From contig NZ_JAIQZC010000001.1 of assembly GCF_020164535.1 (NCBI RefSeq), forward strand, positions 1,116,001 to 1,180,000: 64,000 nt of DNA. The letters are read 5' to 3'. This document shows, piece by piece, positions 54,958 through 64,000 of this stretch. The notes beneath the pieces are model-generated. The model searched no databases. It saw nothing but the letters and a program-made list of their open reading frames with translations, and was not told the DNA's origin. The stretch comes from Psychroflexus montanilacus (lineage in GTDB: Bacteria; Bacteroidota; Bacteroidia; Flavobacteriales; Flavobacteriaceae). Position 1 is the first letter of the stretch, and each line of letters starts with the position of its first letter. Position numbers and translations under genes: made by a program.

Positions 54958-55467
54958 TTACTCTACTGTGAGAATCCCTTTCATCAAAGCAACATGTCCA
55001 GGAAAACTACAAATGTAATCGTAGTTGCCTTTTTCTGGTGCTGTAAATGTAATTTCAGTTTTCTCACCACCACCAAGCATTTTGGTGTGAGTGATGATAG
55101 CGTCTGAATCTTCTGGAATGTAGTCGTTATCTTTATATTCCAAGGCTTCCTGACCAAATTCCTGAACATTAGTATCCTTTTTCAACAATACAAAGTTATG
55201 CCCCATTGTCTCTTTTGACATTTTACCAACATGCTCAAAAGTTAAGATGACTTTGTCACCAGCGTTCACTTTAATTTCATTTTTGTTGAATTTCATTTGA
55301 TCACTACCTGACAAGTAGACCTTTGTGACGCCATCTTCTTTTTCTTCTTTAGCTTCAACAGCTTTATTCAACTTCAGAGAATCATCTTTCTTTTCTTCTT
55401 TTTTTCCGTCTCCTCCGCAACTAGCAAGTAGAGTTGCAGAAAGTAGTAACATAAATATCTTTTTCAT
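54958..55467 (-). CDS. Azurin-like type 1 copper lipoprotein
   Basis: A 169-residue lipoprotein with leader LLLSATLLASC (lipobox) and a lysine/glutamate-rich spacer. The azurin fold follows: VTKVYLSGSDQMKFNKNEIKV, TFEHVGKMSKETMGHNFVLL and NYDYICSFPGHVALMKGILTVE. Copper ligands are visible: histidine in MGHN, then cysteine, histidine and methionine in CSFPGHVALM. It would carry electrons at the periplasmic face. Its start is 26 bases after the citrate synthase stop, so the two may share a transcript. Confidence 0.95.
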   Translation of the reverse strand: MKKIFMLLLSATLLASCGGDGKKEEKKDDSLKLNKAVEAKEEKEDGVTKVYLSGSDQMKFNKNEIKVNAGDKVILTFEHVGKMSKETMGHNFVLLKKDTNVQEFGQEALEYKDNDYIPEDSDAIITHTKMLGGGEKTEITFTAPEKGNYDYICSFPGHVALMKGILTVE

Positions 55468-55493
55468 TTCAACTTTTTTAAATAATCGTTTTT

Positions 55494-56774
55494 TTATCTT
55501 TTTTCAATTGGCTTTAACTCTCTATGAGTTTCGCCCGTGTACACCTGTCTGGGTCTTCCTATAGGCTCTTTTTGCAGACGCATTTCTCTCCATTGTGCAA
55601 TCCATCCCGGAAGTCTACCAAGCGCAAACATCACCGTAAACATGTTGGTAGGTATGTCTAAAGCTCTGTAGATGATTCCTGAATAGAAATCCACATTAGG
55701 GTACAATTTTCTCTTGACGAAATAATCATCTTCCAAAGCTTCCTTCTCCAGGCCTTTCGCAATGTCAAGTACTGGATCTTGAACACCTAAATTCCCAAGA
55801 ACTTCATCTGCTGACTTTTTGATGATTTTAGCTCTAGGATCAAAATTCTTATAAACTCTGTGTCCAAAGCCCATCAACCTGAAAGGATCATCTTTGTCTT
55901 TAGCCTTAGACATATACTTTTTAGTATCACCACCATCTTCTTTAATTCCCTCAAGCATATCGATAACTGCTTGATTTGCGCCACCATGAAGTGGTCCCCA
56001 CAAGGCTGAAACACCAGCAGAAATGGAAGCAAATAAGCCTGCGTGAGAAGAACCAACAATTCTTACGGTAGAAGTAGAACAATTTTGTTCATGATCTGCG
56101 TGAAGAATCAGTAATTTATTTAAAGCAGAAGAAACTATAGGATCTACTTTATAATCTTCATTTGGCTTTTTGAACATCATTTTTAAGACGTTCTCAACGT
56201 AATCCAAATTGTTATCTCCATAATCTAAGGGCTGACCTTTAGATTTGCGCAAAGCCCAGGCACAAATAACTGGAAACTTTGCTAAAAGTTTTACTATAGC
56301 TTTATACATGTCTTCTTCAGACTCTACATTTACAGAAGTAGGGTTAAAAGCAATAAGTGCACTTGTTAAAGAAGACACTACACCCATTGGGTGAGCTGAC
56401 TTAGGAAAACCGTCAAGAATTTTCTTGACATCTTCATCTACATGAGATTCTTTCTTGATATCTGAATAAAAACTATCAAGCTGTGATTTATTTGGTAATT
56501 CGCCAAAAATAAGCAGGTAAGCTACTTCCAGAAAACTTGCATTCTCTGCTAAATCTTCTATGGCATAACCCCGATATCTCAATATACCTTCCTCACCATT
56601 TAGAAAAGTAATCGCACTCTCGCAAGAACCTGTATTTTTAAAACCTCTATCTAAAGTAATAAGGCCTTCGGTAGAGCCTCTCAGCTTAGAAATGTCTATT
56701 GCATATTCGTTTTCACTACCTTTAATAACTGGAAATGAGTAGTCTTTCCCGTCAAAATTTATTTTAGCGTCCAT
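55494..56774 (-). CDS. gltA: Citrate synthase
   Basis: A 426-residue type II citrate synthase. The active-site region LLILHADHEQNCSTSTVRIVGSSHAGLFASISAG contains the first catalytic histidine, while LMGFGHRVYKNFDPRAKIIKK contains the second; the aspartate lies near the C-terminus in YPNVDFYSGIIYRAL. It condenses acetyl-CoA and oxaloacetate as entry to the TCA cycle. Upstream, the enolase terminator separates it from eno. A TAAATTTG at 56805-56812 (minus strand) resembles a -7 box, but a matching -33 element at the right distance is missing. Confidence 0.97.
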   Translation of the reverse strand: MDAKINFDGKDYSFPVIKGSENEYAIDISKLRGSTEGLITLDRGFKNTGSCESAITFLNGEEGILRYRGYAIEDLAENASFLEVAYLLIFGELPNKSQLDSFYSDIKKESHVDEDVKKILDGFPKSAHPMGVVSSLTSALIAFNPTSVNVESEEDMYKAIVKLLAKFPVICAWALRKSKGQPLDYGDNNLDYVENVLKMMFKKPNEDYKVDPIVSSALNKLLILHADHEQNCSTSTVRIVGSSHAGLFASISAGVSALWGPLHGGANQAVIDMLEGIKEDGGDTKKYMSKAKDKDDPFRLMGFGHRVYKNFDPRAKIIKKSADEVLGNLGVQDPVLDIAKGLEKEALEDDYFVKRKLYPNVDFYSGIIYRALDIPTNMFTVMFALGRLPGWIAQWREMRLQKEPIGRPRQVYTGETHRELKPIEKR

Positions 56775-56824
56775 ATATGTTATTTACTTTTTATTGATGA
56801 ATTTCAAATTTACAAAAAATGAAC

Positions 56825-56868
56825 TTAAAAAAGCGTTAACAAACTACACACAGTACCTGTTAACGCTT
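56825..56868 (-). terminator. Terminator of eno
   Basis: AAGCGTTAACA (56831-56841) pairs with TGTTAACGCTT (56858-56868) around a 16-base loop, followed on the minus strand by a T run. It lies 47 bases after the enolase stop. Confidence 0.85.
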
Positions 56869-56914
56869 AAGCTTAAGTTAATTTAATAAATAATTTACAT
56901 TTACATTAAATCAA

Positions 56915-58213
<1,299 letters not shown>

Positions 58214-58435
58214 CTATTTTTTTTGGTTTGTTGCAATTTACAAAATTAAACCTTATTTAAATAATTTTCACTTCCATGTCCAAGCCTTAGAAACGAGCTA
58301 AAACGTTATAGCTAATTAATAATTTGGGAAATATCTTGAAATAAATCACATACAATATCAAGTTAAATAATCGGATTAAAAAAACCGAAGGCGGTTTACT
58401 TACGTACATTTAAATAACATATAAAAATAAATGTC

Positions 58436-58981
58436 ATGAAAAATTTAAAATTGCAACTAGTATTAGTAATGAGCTTACTGGTAACAACCGTTTCATTTGC
58501 TCAGAACAAAAAAGTAGGAGGTGCTGAAATGTATCCAAACAAAAACATTGTTGAAAATGCAGTAAATTCTAAAGACCACACTACACTTGTAGCTGCTGTA
58601 AAGGCTGCGGAACTTGTAGAAACCTTATCAAGTGAAGGTCCATTTACGGTTTTCGCTCCTACAAACGCTGCTTTTGGAAATCTACCTGAAGGAACGGTAG
58701 AGACTTTACTAAAGCCTGAAAACAAAAAGCAACTACAAACTGTATTGACCTACCATGTTGTTGCTGGGAAATTCAGCGCTAAAGATGTCATTGCAGCTAT
58801 CGAAAAAGGGGACGGTAAAGCTGAATTGAAAACTGTGAGTGGCGGAACTCTTACAGCTATGCTAGACGGTAAGAAAGTAAAAATAAAAGATTCAAAAGGA
58901 AACGTTGGAACTGTAACCATCGCAGACGTCAACCAGTCTAATGGTGTGATTCACGTCGTGGATACTGTACTTTTACCTTAG
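58436..58981 (+). CDS. Secreted fasciclin domain protein
   Basis: A 181-residue protein with a clear signal peptide (LVLVMSLLVTTVSFAQ) and one fasciclin domain. [28 protein letters not shown] and LTYHVVAGKFSAKDV match the FAS1 motifs, and VIHVVDTVLLP closes it. It closely resembles the domain encoded at 27876, which lacks the signal peptide; shared blocks include AVKAAELV[14 protein letters not shown]. Probable role in surface adhesion. It is convergent with carA and shares a terminator with it. Confidence 0.93.
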   Translation: MKNLKLQLVLVMSLLVTTVSFAQNKKVGGAEMYPNKNIVENAVNSKDHTTLVAAVKAAELVETLSSEGPFTVFAPTNAAFGNLPEGTVETLLKPENKKQLQTVLTYHVVAGKFSAKDVIAAIEKGDGKAELKTVSGGTLTAMLDGKKVKIKDSKGNVGTVTIADVNQSNGVIHVVDTVLLP

Positions 58982-59002
58982 TCTTATAGGTTTATAAAAA
59001 AT

Positions 59003-59030
59003 AAAAAGTGGGCATCTGCCCACTTTTTTT
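59003..59030. terminator. Bidirectional terminator between fasciclin and carA genes
   Basis: AAAAAGTGGGC and GCCCACTTTTT form an 11-bp stem with an ATCT loop and T/A tracts on both sides. The carA stop codon (59029-59031) overlaps its base. Confidence 0.92.
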
Positions 59031-60147
59031 ATGCTTCAATTTTCTCTTTTGACATCAGATCGAAAAAATCATCAAACAAATAGGTGGCGTCGTTTGGGCC
59101 AGGTCCAGCTTCTGGGTGGTATTGTACAGAAAAACAAGGTTTATCTTTTATTCTGATACCAGCTACCGAATTATCATTCAAGTGAATATGTGAAACTTCA
59201 GCTTGAGGATTATTGACTGTAGACTCTTTATCAATTGTAAATCCATGATTTTGTGAAGTGATTTCACTTTTACCGGTCCTTTGATTTTGAATAGGGTGAT
59301 TAATTCCTCTATGTCCATTATGCATTTTCAAAGTGGGAATCCCAACTGATAATGCGATAATTTGATGACCTAGGCATATTCCAAAAGTTGGAATTTCATT
59401 TTTTAAACAATCCTTTGCCAATTCTATTGCCGAAGTGAGAGGTTCCGGATCTCCGGGTCCGTTGGAAATAAGAATACCTGTAGGCTTCCATTCCATAAGA
59501 TCTTCAAAAGAAGAATCGTATGGAAAGACTTTGATGTACGCCCCTCTTTCCTCTAGCCTTCTTAATATATTTTTCTTGGTACCAAGATCAAGAACCGCAA
59601 CCCTATGTTCTGATAATTTATCTCCCATAGTATAAGCTTCTTTTGTAGAAACTTTTGAAGCCAGCTCAAGGCCCTTCATTGAAGGATGCTTCTTGAGTTC
59701 ATCTTTTAGACCATCAAGGTGATGTGTAGCTGTAGACATAATCGCATTCATGGCACCATGCTTACGGATGTGAGATACAAGTGCCCTGGTGTCTACATCA
59801 AAAATAACTGGTAAATGAGCATCCTCTAAAAAACGTTCGAGAGAGATATCAGAATTTACTCTTGAAGGTGTAAAAGAAAAATTCTTACAAATTAAACCAG
59901 AGATTTTTACAGAATCGGATTCACTTTCTTCGGAGTTTACTCCATAATTACCAATATGGGCATTGGTTGTAACCATTATTTGTCCAAAATAAGAAGGATC
60001 TGTGAAGATTTCCTGATAGCCAGTCATACCAGTATTGAAACATATCTCTCCGAGTCTATTGGATGAGAATGGTTCAGTGGTTTTTCCGTGAAAAACAGTT
60101 CCATCGGCTAGAAGAAGAACTGCGGGTGTTTTTAAGTTATATTTCAT
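59029..60147 (-). CDS. carA: Carbamoyl-phosphate synthase small subunit
   Basis: A 372-residue glutaminase subunit. The N-terminal domain has LLADGTVFHGKTTEPF and FNTGMTGYQEIFTDPSYFGQI; the C-terminal class I amidotransferase has the nucleophile cysteine in FGICLGHQIIALSVG and the catalytic H-x-E in VQYHPEAGPGP. It supplies ammonia from glutamine for carbamoyl phosphate, needed for pyrimidines and arginine. The large subunit carB is not in the window. It follows rplQ with 73 bases and a terminator hairpin between, so it may have an own promoter. Confidence 0.97.
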   Translation of the reverse strand: MKYNLKTPAVLLLADGTVFHGKTTEPFSSNRLGEICFNTGMTGYQEIFTDPSYFGQIMVTTNAHIGNYGVNSEESESDSVKISGLICKNFSFTPSRVNSDISLERFLEDAHLPVIFDVDTRALVSHIRKHGAMNAIMSTATHHLDGLKDELKKHPSMKGLELASKVSTKEAYTMGDKLSEHRVAVLDLGTKKNILRRLEERGAYIKVFPYDSSFEDLMEWKPTGILISNGPGDPEPLTSAIELAKDCLKNEIPTFGICLGHQIIALSVGIPTLKMHNGHRGINHPIQNQRTGKSEITSQNHGFTIDKESTVNNPQAEVSHIHLNDNSVAGIRIKDKPCFSVQYHPEAGPGPNDATYLFDDFFDLMSKEKIEA

Positions 60148-60161
60148 AAGCGTAAATATAA

Positions 60162-60195
60162 AAAAAGGGACAAACTAGTAAAAGTTTATCCCTTT
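60162..60195 (-). terminator. Hairpin after rplQ
   Basis: AAAGGGA-C-AAACT and AAGTTT-A-TCCCTTT form an interrupted stem of about 13 pairs, followed on the minus strand by seven T. It probably ends most transcripts from the ribosomal operon before carA. Confidence 0.85.
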
Positions 60196-60220
60196 GAATA
60201 ATAATAGTATATGTAAGGTA

Positions 60221-60703
60221 TTAAGCCTCATCTGTTTTTGTTTCAGAATCATTTGAAGACTCAACCTGGTCTTCAGCTTTTACTTTTTTACCAGCTCTTC
60301 TTGTAGATTTCTTCTTAGCTTGTTTCTTACCTGGTGTGTAAACATCATTGAAGTCTACAAGCTCTATCATTGCCATCTCAGCAGCATCACCAAGTCTGTT
60401 TCCAAGTTTGATAATACGTGTATAACCACCTGGACGCTCTCCTACTTTTGGAGCAACTTCTCTAAAAAGTTCTGCAACCATATATTTGTCTTTTAGTTTT
60501 GAAAAAACCAAACGACGATTATGAGTCGTATCCAATTTAGATTTTGTGATTAATGGCTCTACAAATGTTCTTAAAGCTTTAGCCTTAGCAACTGTAGTGT
60601 TTATTCTTTTATGCTCAATTAGGGAACATGCCATATTAGAAAGCATTGCTTTTCTATGCGAGGATGTTCTTCCTAAGTGATTAAATTTCTTTCTATGTCT
60701 CAT
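60221..60703 (-). CDS. rplQ: 50S ribosomal protein L17
   Basis: A 160-residue protein with the L17 core [21 protein letters not shown] and [22 protein letters not shown], and [21 protein letters not shown]. The C-terminal 40 residues are a basic then acidic extension ([16 protein letters not shown] and so on), common in Bacteroidota and not part of the folded core. It lies 27 bases after rpoA and is the last gene of the ribosomal operon. Confidence 0.97.
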   Translation of the reverse strand: MRHRKKFNHLGRTSSHRKAMLSNMACSLIEHKRINTTVAKAKALRTFVEPLITKSKLDTTHNRRLVFSKLKDKYMVAELFREVAPKVGERPGGYTRIIKLGNRLGDAAEMAMIELVDFNDVYTPGKKQAKKKSTRRAGKKVKAEDQVESSNDSETKTDEA

Positions 60704-60730
60704 GATTAATGTATTTGGTGCTTAACAAAG

Positions 60731-61723
60731 CTAGTCTTTGTCAAGTTTATATTTAGAAAGATCCATTCCGAAGTCCAGACCTTTATTTTCAACAAGTTCT
60801 TCTAGTTCAGTAAGTGACTTTTTACCAAAGTTTCTAAACTTCATCAAATCACTTTTGTTATGAGAAACTAAATCGCCTAGAGTTTCTACTTCAGCAGCTT
60901 TAAGGCAATTCAATGCTCTTACAGACAGATCTAAATCAACAAGTTTAGTTTTCAGCAACTGTCTCATGTGAAGGGATTCTTCATCATAAGTTTCAGCTTG
61001 AGACATTTCCTCAGTTTCAAGTGTGATTCTCTCATCAGAAAATAACATGAAGTGGTGAATTAACGTCTTAGCAGCTTCAGTAAGTGCATCTTTAGGATGG
61101 ATTGAACCATCACTGCTAATTTCGAAAATCAATTTTTCGTAGTCAGTTTTTTGTTCAACTCTAAAGTTCTCAATACTATACTTTACATTTTTGATGGGTG
61201 TAAAGACAGAATCTGTAAAAATTGTTCCTATAGGTGCTTTAGAAGTTTTATTTTCTTCAGCTGGAACATACCCTCTACCTTTTTGAACTGTAAGTTCAAG
61301 ATTAAGAGAGACTTTCTTGTCCATAGTACAAATTTCAAGATCTGGATTTAAGATATCAAATCCAGTAAGGTATTTCTGAAAATCACCAGCTGTCATTTTA
61401 TCATTACCAGAGAAAGAGATAGAAACGGTTTCGTTATCAACATCTTCTGCTCTTTTTTTGAATCTTATCTGTTTTAGATTAAGAATGATTTCAGTAACAT
61501 CTTCAACGACTCCTTCTATTGTAGAGAACTCATGATCAACACCTTCTATTCTTACTGAAGTGATTGCAAAACCTTCCAAAGATGATAACAGCACTCTACG
61601 CAAAGCGTTACCTACTGTTAAACCATAACCTGGTTCTAATGGTCTAAATTCGAAAGTGCCCTCAAAATCGGTAGAATCGATCATGATAACCTTATCGGGC
61701 TTTTGAAAATTAAATAATGCCAT
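60731..61723 (-). CDS. rpoA: DNA-directed RNA polymerase subunit alpha
   Basis: A 330-residue alpha subunit. N-terminal domain: [38 protein letters not shown]-terminal domain with the helix-hairpin-helix region: [44 protein letters not shown]. It dimerises to nucleate the polymerase and contacts regulators and UP elements. It lies 21 bases after rpsD and 27 bases before rplQ in the standard order. Confidence 0.98.
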   Translation of the reverse strand: MALFNFQKPDKVIMIDSTDFEGTFEFRPLEPGYGLTVGNALRRVLLSSLEGFAITSVRIEGVDHEFSTIEGVVEDVTEIILNLKQIRFKKRAEDVDNETVSISFSGNDKMTAGDFQKYLTGFDILNPDLEICTMDKKVSLNLELTVQKGRGYVPAEENKTSKAPIGTIFTDSVFTPIKNVKYSIENFRVEQKTDYEKLIFEISSDGSIHPKDALTEAAKTLIHHFMLFSDERITLETEEMSQAETYDEESLHMRQLLKTKLVDLDLSVRALNCLKAAEVETLGDLVSHNKSDLMKFRNFGKKSLTELEELVENKGLDFGMDLSKYKLDKD

Positions 61724-61744
61724 AAATTTGAGTGTTGTCAGTTA

Positions 61745-62350
61745 TTATTTAGAGTACAATTCAACGATAAATTGCTCATTGATTTTTTCAGGAATCTGAG
61801 ATCTTTCTGGAATATTTACAAAGGTACCTTGCATCTTCTCGTTATTCCATGTCATCCATTCGTGAACAGATTTATTATTTGAAAGAGATTCTTGGATTAC
61901 GTTAAGAGATTTAGATTTCTCTCTAATTCCAACAACATCGTTTGGTTTTATTTGGTAAGATGGTATGTTAACAAGTTCACCATTCACAGTAATATGCTTA
62001 TGTGAAACCAACTGTCTTGCGGCACTTCTCGATGGAGCAATACCTAATCTGAAAACTACATTATCTAATCTAGATTCACATAATTGCAACAAGATCTCAC
62101 CTGTAATTCCAGAGGATCTGTTTGCCTTGTTAAACATGTTACGGAATTGCTTTTCTAAAATACCATAAGTGTATTTAGCTTTTTGCTTTTCCATAAGTTG
62201 TACAGCGTACTCAGACTTCTTGCCTCTTCTTCTGTTGTTCCCGTGTTGTCCGGGAGGGTAATTTCTTTTCTCAAAAGATTTGTCGTCTCCAAAAATGGAT
62301 TCGCCAAATTTTCTTGCTATTTTGGTTTTAGGACCGGTATATCTTGCCAT
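61745..62350 (-). CDS. rpsD: 30S ribosomal protein S4
   Basis: A 201-residue primary rRNA-binding protein: [40 protein letters not shown] and the S4 RNA-binding domain [31 protein letters not shown]. The N-terminal zinc cysteines found in some bacteria are absent. It nucleates the 30S body and may autoregulate this operon, although I see no regulatory hairpin. The gap to rpsK is 75 bases, larger than elsewhere in the operon. Confidence 0.98.
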   Translation of the reverse strand: MARYTGPKTKIARKFGESIFGDDKSFEKRNYPPGQHGNNRRRGKKSEYAVQLMEKQKAKYTYGILEKQFRNMFNKANRSSGITGEILLQLCESRLDNVVFRLGIAPSRSAARQLVSHKHITVNGELVNIPSYQIKPNDVVGIREKSKSLNVIQESLSNNKSVHEWMTWNNEKMQGTFVNIPERSQIPEKINEQFIVELYSK

Positions 62351-62425
62351 TGTTAAGTATTTATTATTTTTCTATTATGAATTAAGGTCTTATCCTTCGA
62401 TAATAGTAATATAGATTAATGTTGA

Positions 62426-62809
62426 TTAGACTCTTCTGCGTTTTGGAGGTCTACATCCATTGTGTGGGATTGGAGTTACGTCGATAATTTCGGTAACTTC
62501 AATACCTGAGTTATGTAAAGATCTGATAGCAGATTCTCTTCCGTTACCTGGACCTTTTACATATACTTTTACTTTACGTAAACCTGCTTCGTGTGCAACT
62601 TTACTTGCATCTTCAGCAGATAATTGTGCAGCATAAGGAGTATTCTTTTTGCTACCTCTAAAGCCCATCTTACCAGAAGATGACCAGGAAATAATGTCGC
62701 CGTTTTTGTTAGTTAACGAAACGATGATATTATTAAAAGAGGCAGAAATATGAGCTTCGCCATATGCATCTACAACTACTTTACGTTTTTTTGTTGTTGA
62801 CTTTGCCAT
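62426..62809 (-). CDS. rpsK: 30S ribosomal protein S11
   Basis: A 127-residue protein with [46 protein letters not shown] and the C-terminal [18 protein letters not shown], all S11 signatures. It sits at the platform near the decoding site. It lies 8 bases after rpsM and is part of the alpha operon. Confidence 0.98.
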   Translation of the reverse strand: MAKSTTKKRKVVVDAYGEAHISASFNNIIVSLTNKNGDIISWSSSGKMGFRGSKKNTPYAAQLSAEDASKVAHEAGLRKVKVYVKGPGNGRESAIRSLHNSGIEVTEIIDVTPIPHNGCRPPKRRRV

Positions 62810-62817
62810 TTTACTTA

Positions 62818-63192
62818 TTATTTAGTTACCTTTTTCTTGTTAGCAACTGTTTTTCTTCTTCCTTTTCTTGTACGAGAATTGTTCTTAGTTCTTTGACCTC
62901 TTAATGGAAGTCCAGATCTATGTCTGATTCCTCTGTAGCAACCAATGTCCATTAATCGCTTAATGTTGATTTGTACTTCAGATCTTAATTCTCCTTCGAT
63001 AGTATGCTTACCTACTTCTTCTCTTATTTTACCGATCTGATCGTCATTCCAGTCTGAAACTTTAGTACTTTCATCGACACCGGCATTTTTAAGAATCTTT
63101 TGAGCTCTGCTCTTACCGATTCCGAAGATATAGGTTAAAGCTATAACTCCGCGTTTTTGTTTTGGTATATCTACACCTGCAATTCTAGCCAT
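62818..63192 (-). CDS. rpsM: 30S ribosomal protein S13
   Basis: A 124-residue protein beginning [34 protein letters not shown] and containing [30 protein letters not shown]. It sits in the 30S head and bridges to the 50S subunit and tRNA. It follows rpmJ after 2 bases. Confidence 0.98.
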   Translation of the reverse strand: MARIAGVDIPKQKRGVIALTYIFGIGKSRAQKILKNAGVDESTKVSDWNDDQIGKIREEVGKHTIEGELRSEVQINIKRLMDIGCYRGIRHRSGLPLRGQRTKNNSRTRKGRRKTVANKKKVTK

Positions 63193-63194
63193 AA

Positions 63195-63311
63195 TTATCC
63201 TTGTCTTTGTTTAAATTTAGGATTCTTCTTGTTGATGACATAAAGACGTCCTTTTCTACGAACGATCTTACAATCAGCACTTCTCTTTTTTATTGATGCT
63301 CTTACTTTCAT
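63195..63311 (-). CDS. rpmJ: 50S ribosomal protein L36
   Basis: A 38-residue protein read on the minus strand. It starts [25 protein letters not shown] and ends [10 protein letters not shown]. The zinc ligands of the canonical L36 are incomplete: one cysteine remains in SADCKIV where the C-x2-C-type residues would be, so this is the zinc-less (C-minus) form. It lies 5 bases after infA and 2 bases before rpsM. Confidence 0.95.
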   Translation of the reverse strand: MKVRASIKKRSADCKIVRRKGRLYVINKKNPKFKQRQG

Positions 63312-63316
63312 AGTAT

Positions 63317-63532
63317 TTAATATCTATAGGTTATACGAGCCTTAGATAAATCGTAAGGACTCATTTCTAATTTTACTTTATCACCTGGTAGAAGTTTGAT
63401 ATAGTGCATTCTCATTTTACCAGATATGTGAGCTGTAACTATATGCTCATTTTCAAGTTCCACACGAAACATTGCATTAGACAATGCTTCAATAATAGTT
63501 CCATCTTGTTCTATCGAGGGTTGTTTTGCCAT
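63317..63532 (-). CDS. infA: Translation initiation factor IF-1
   Basis: A 71-residue OB-fold protein with [46 protein letters not shown]. It occupies the A site during initiation. It follows secY after 2 bases and precedes rpmJ, the usual Bacteroidota spc-operon order. Confidence 0.98.
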   Translation of the reverse strand: MAKQPSIEQDGTIIEALSNAMFRVELENEHIVTAHISGKMRMHYIKLLPGDKVKLEMSPYDLSKARITYRY

Positions 63533-63534
63533 AA

Positions 63535-64000
63535 TTATGCGACTGCTTTTCTATTTTTACCAGATTTCATTAATCCATCGTAATGCCTATTCAATAGATA
63601 CGAATTTACTTGTTGAATGGTGTCTATTGCAACACCTACCATAATTAGTAATGAAGTTCCTCCAAAGAATAATGCCCATCCTTGCTGTACATTTAGTAAG
63701 GATACTACTACGGCGGGAAATACAGCTATCAAAGCTAAGAATACTGAACCAGGCAAAGTGATTTGCGACATGATTCTATCTAAGTATTCAGATGTTTCAG
63801 CACCAGGTCTTATCCCAGGAATAAATCCACCGCTTCGCTTTAAATCATCAGCCATCTTATTTGTTGGTACAGTGATCGCTGTATAGAAATAAGTAAAAAC
63901 AATGATTAAAATCCCGAAGACCAGGTTATACCAAAAACCAAACATATCTTGGAATGCAGCAGTAATGCCCTGAGCCATTTCCGTATCAGATAATCCTGCG
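63535..64000 (-). CDS. secY: Preprotein translocase subunit SecY (3' part, truncated by window edge)
   Basis: Only the C-terminal 154 residues are in the window; the frame is open to base 64000 and continues outside. Sequence includes [23 protein letters not shown] (a late helix), [13 protein letters not shown] and a last pair of helices, with the C-terminal tail SGKNRKAVA. These match the final transmembrane segments of SecY. It is the channel subunit of SecYEG. It is followed by infA after 2 bases. Confidence 0.97.
   Translation of the reverse strand, partial: AGLSDTEMAQGITAAFQDMFGFWYNLVFGILIIVFTYFYTAITVPTNKMADDLKRSGGFIPGIRPGAETSEYLDRIMSQITLPGSVFLALIAVFPAVVVSLLNVQQGWALFFGGTSLLIMVGVAIDTIQQVNSYLLNRHYDGLMKSGKNRKAVA

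Overview
The window comes from a Bacteroidota chromosome, almost certainly a member of the Flavobacteriaceae. Evidence for this is the low-GC, AT-rich intergenic DNA, an intact gldK-gldL-gldM-gldN gliding/type IX secretion (T9SS) cluster, the secY-infA-rpmJ-rpsM-rpsK-rpsD-rpoA-rplQ-carA-eno order, a Bacteroidota-type promoter (TTTG, 19-base spacer, TAnnTTTG) upstream of miaB, and many lipoproteins with short lipoboxes. I see no IS element, prophage or CRISPR array. Most of the window is core chromosome, with small scars of gene loss at 11.5 kb and 28.6 kb.

Layout. 1-219 is the tail of an unidentified membrane protein cut by the left edge. 340-8079 (minus strand) is a tight six-gene envelope operon: DUF4159, MoxR ATPase, DUF58, BatA-like protein, a DUF4175-like giant with a His/Asp-rich insert, and a membrane protein with an amidotransferase-like fold. 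8350-11335 holds a TldE/PmbA-TldD pair, the TldD carrying a Tat-like leader. 11.5 kb has a DUF4411/PIN toxin remnant. 12.0-16.0 kb holds a TesA-like lipase divergent from a YbbA-YbbP type ABC system, followed by MscS, a zinc-less Fpg/Nei glycosylase, an S41 peptidase lipoprotein and a small membrane protein. 19.8-23.0 kb has two tandem LruC/DUF4842 lipoproteins that share a nearly identical 551-bp core. 23.8-28.3 kb has a serine hydrolase, a large met-zincin and a fasciclin-domain protein. 28.4-28.6 kb has initiator tRNA-Met and beside it a broken copy interrupted by two palindromes. 28.7-36.5 kb has a CPXCG protein, a TolC/RND/adaptor efflux operon and an ABC-F ATPase. 36.6-38.0 kb has DUF983 and an FAD oxidoreductase.

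38.1-46.6 kb is gldNMLK, preceded by an arginase-fold pseudoenzyme and topA. 46.8-51.1 kb (plus strand) is miaB, a sigma-54 activator, an LptE-like lipoprotein, a helical repeat protein and secG, followed by groES-groEL and an S10 carboxypeptidase. 55-58 kb has azurin, citrate synthase and enolase. 58.4 kb has a second, secreted fasciclin protein. 59-64 kb is carA and the distal end of the spc/alpha ribosomal operon up to a truncated secY.

How the genes fit together. A large share of the window serves the cell envelope: Bat/MoxR-type machinery with TldD/E proteases, lipoprotein export-type ABC transport, LPS assembly, SecG/SecY, T9SS motor and core, tripartite efflux, osmotic safety valve and secreted peptidases. 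The most unusual observations are the TldD/E plus Bat-like neighbourhood, the arginase-fold protein without its metal ligands beside gldK, the gene-converted LruC pair, and the palindrome-riddled tRNA remnant. I found no fully novel multi-gene system that I can defend.
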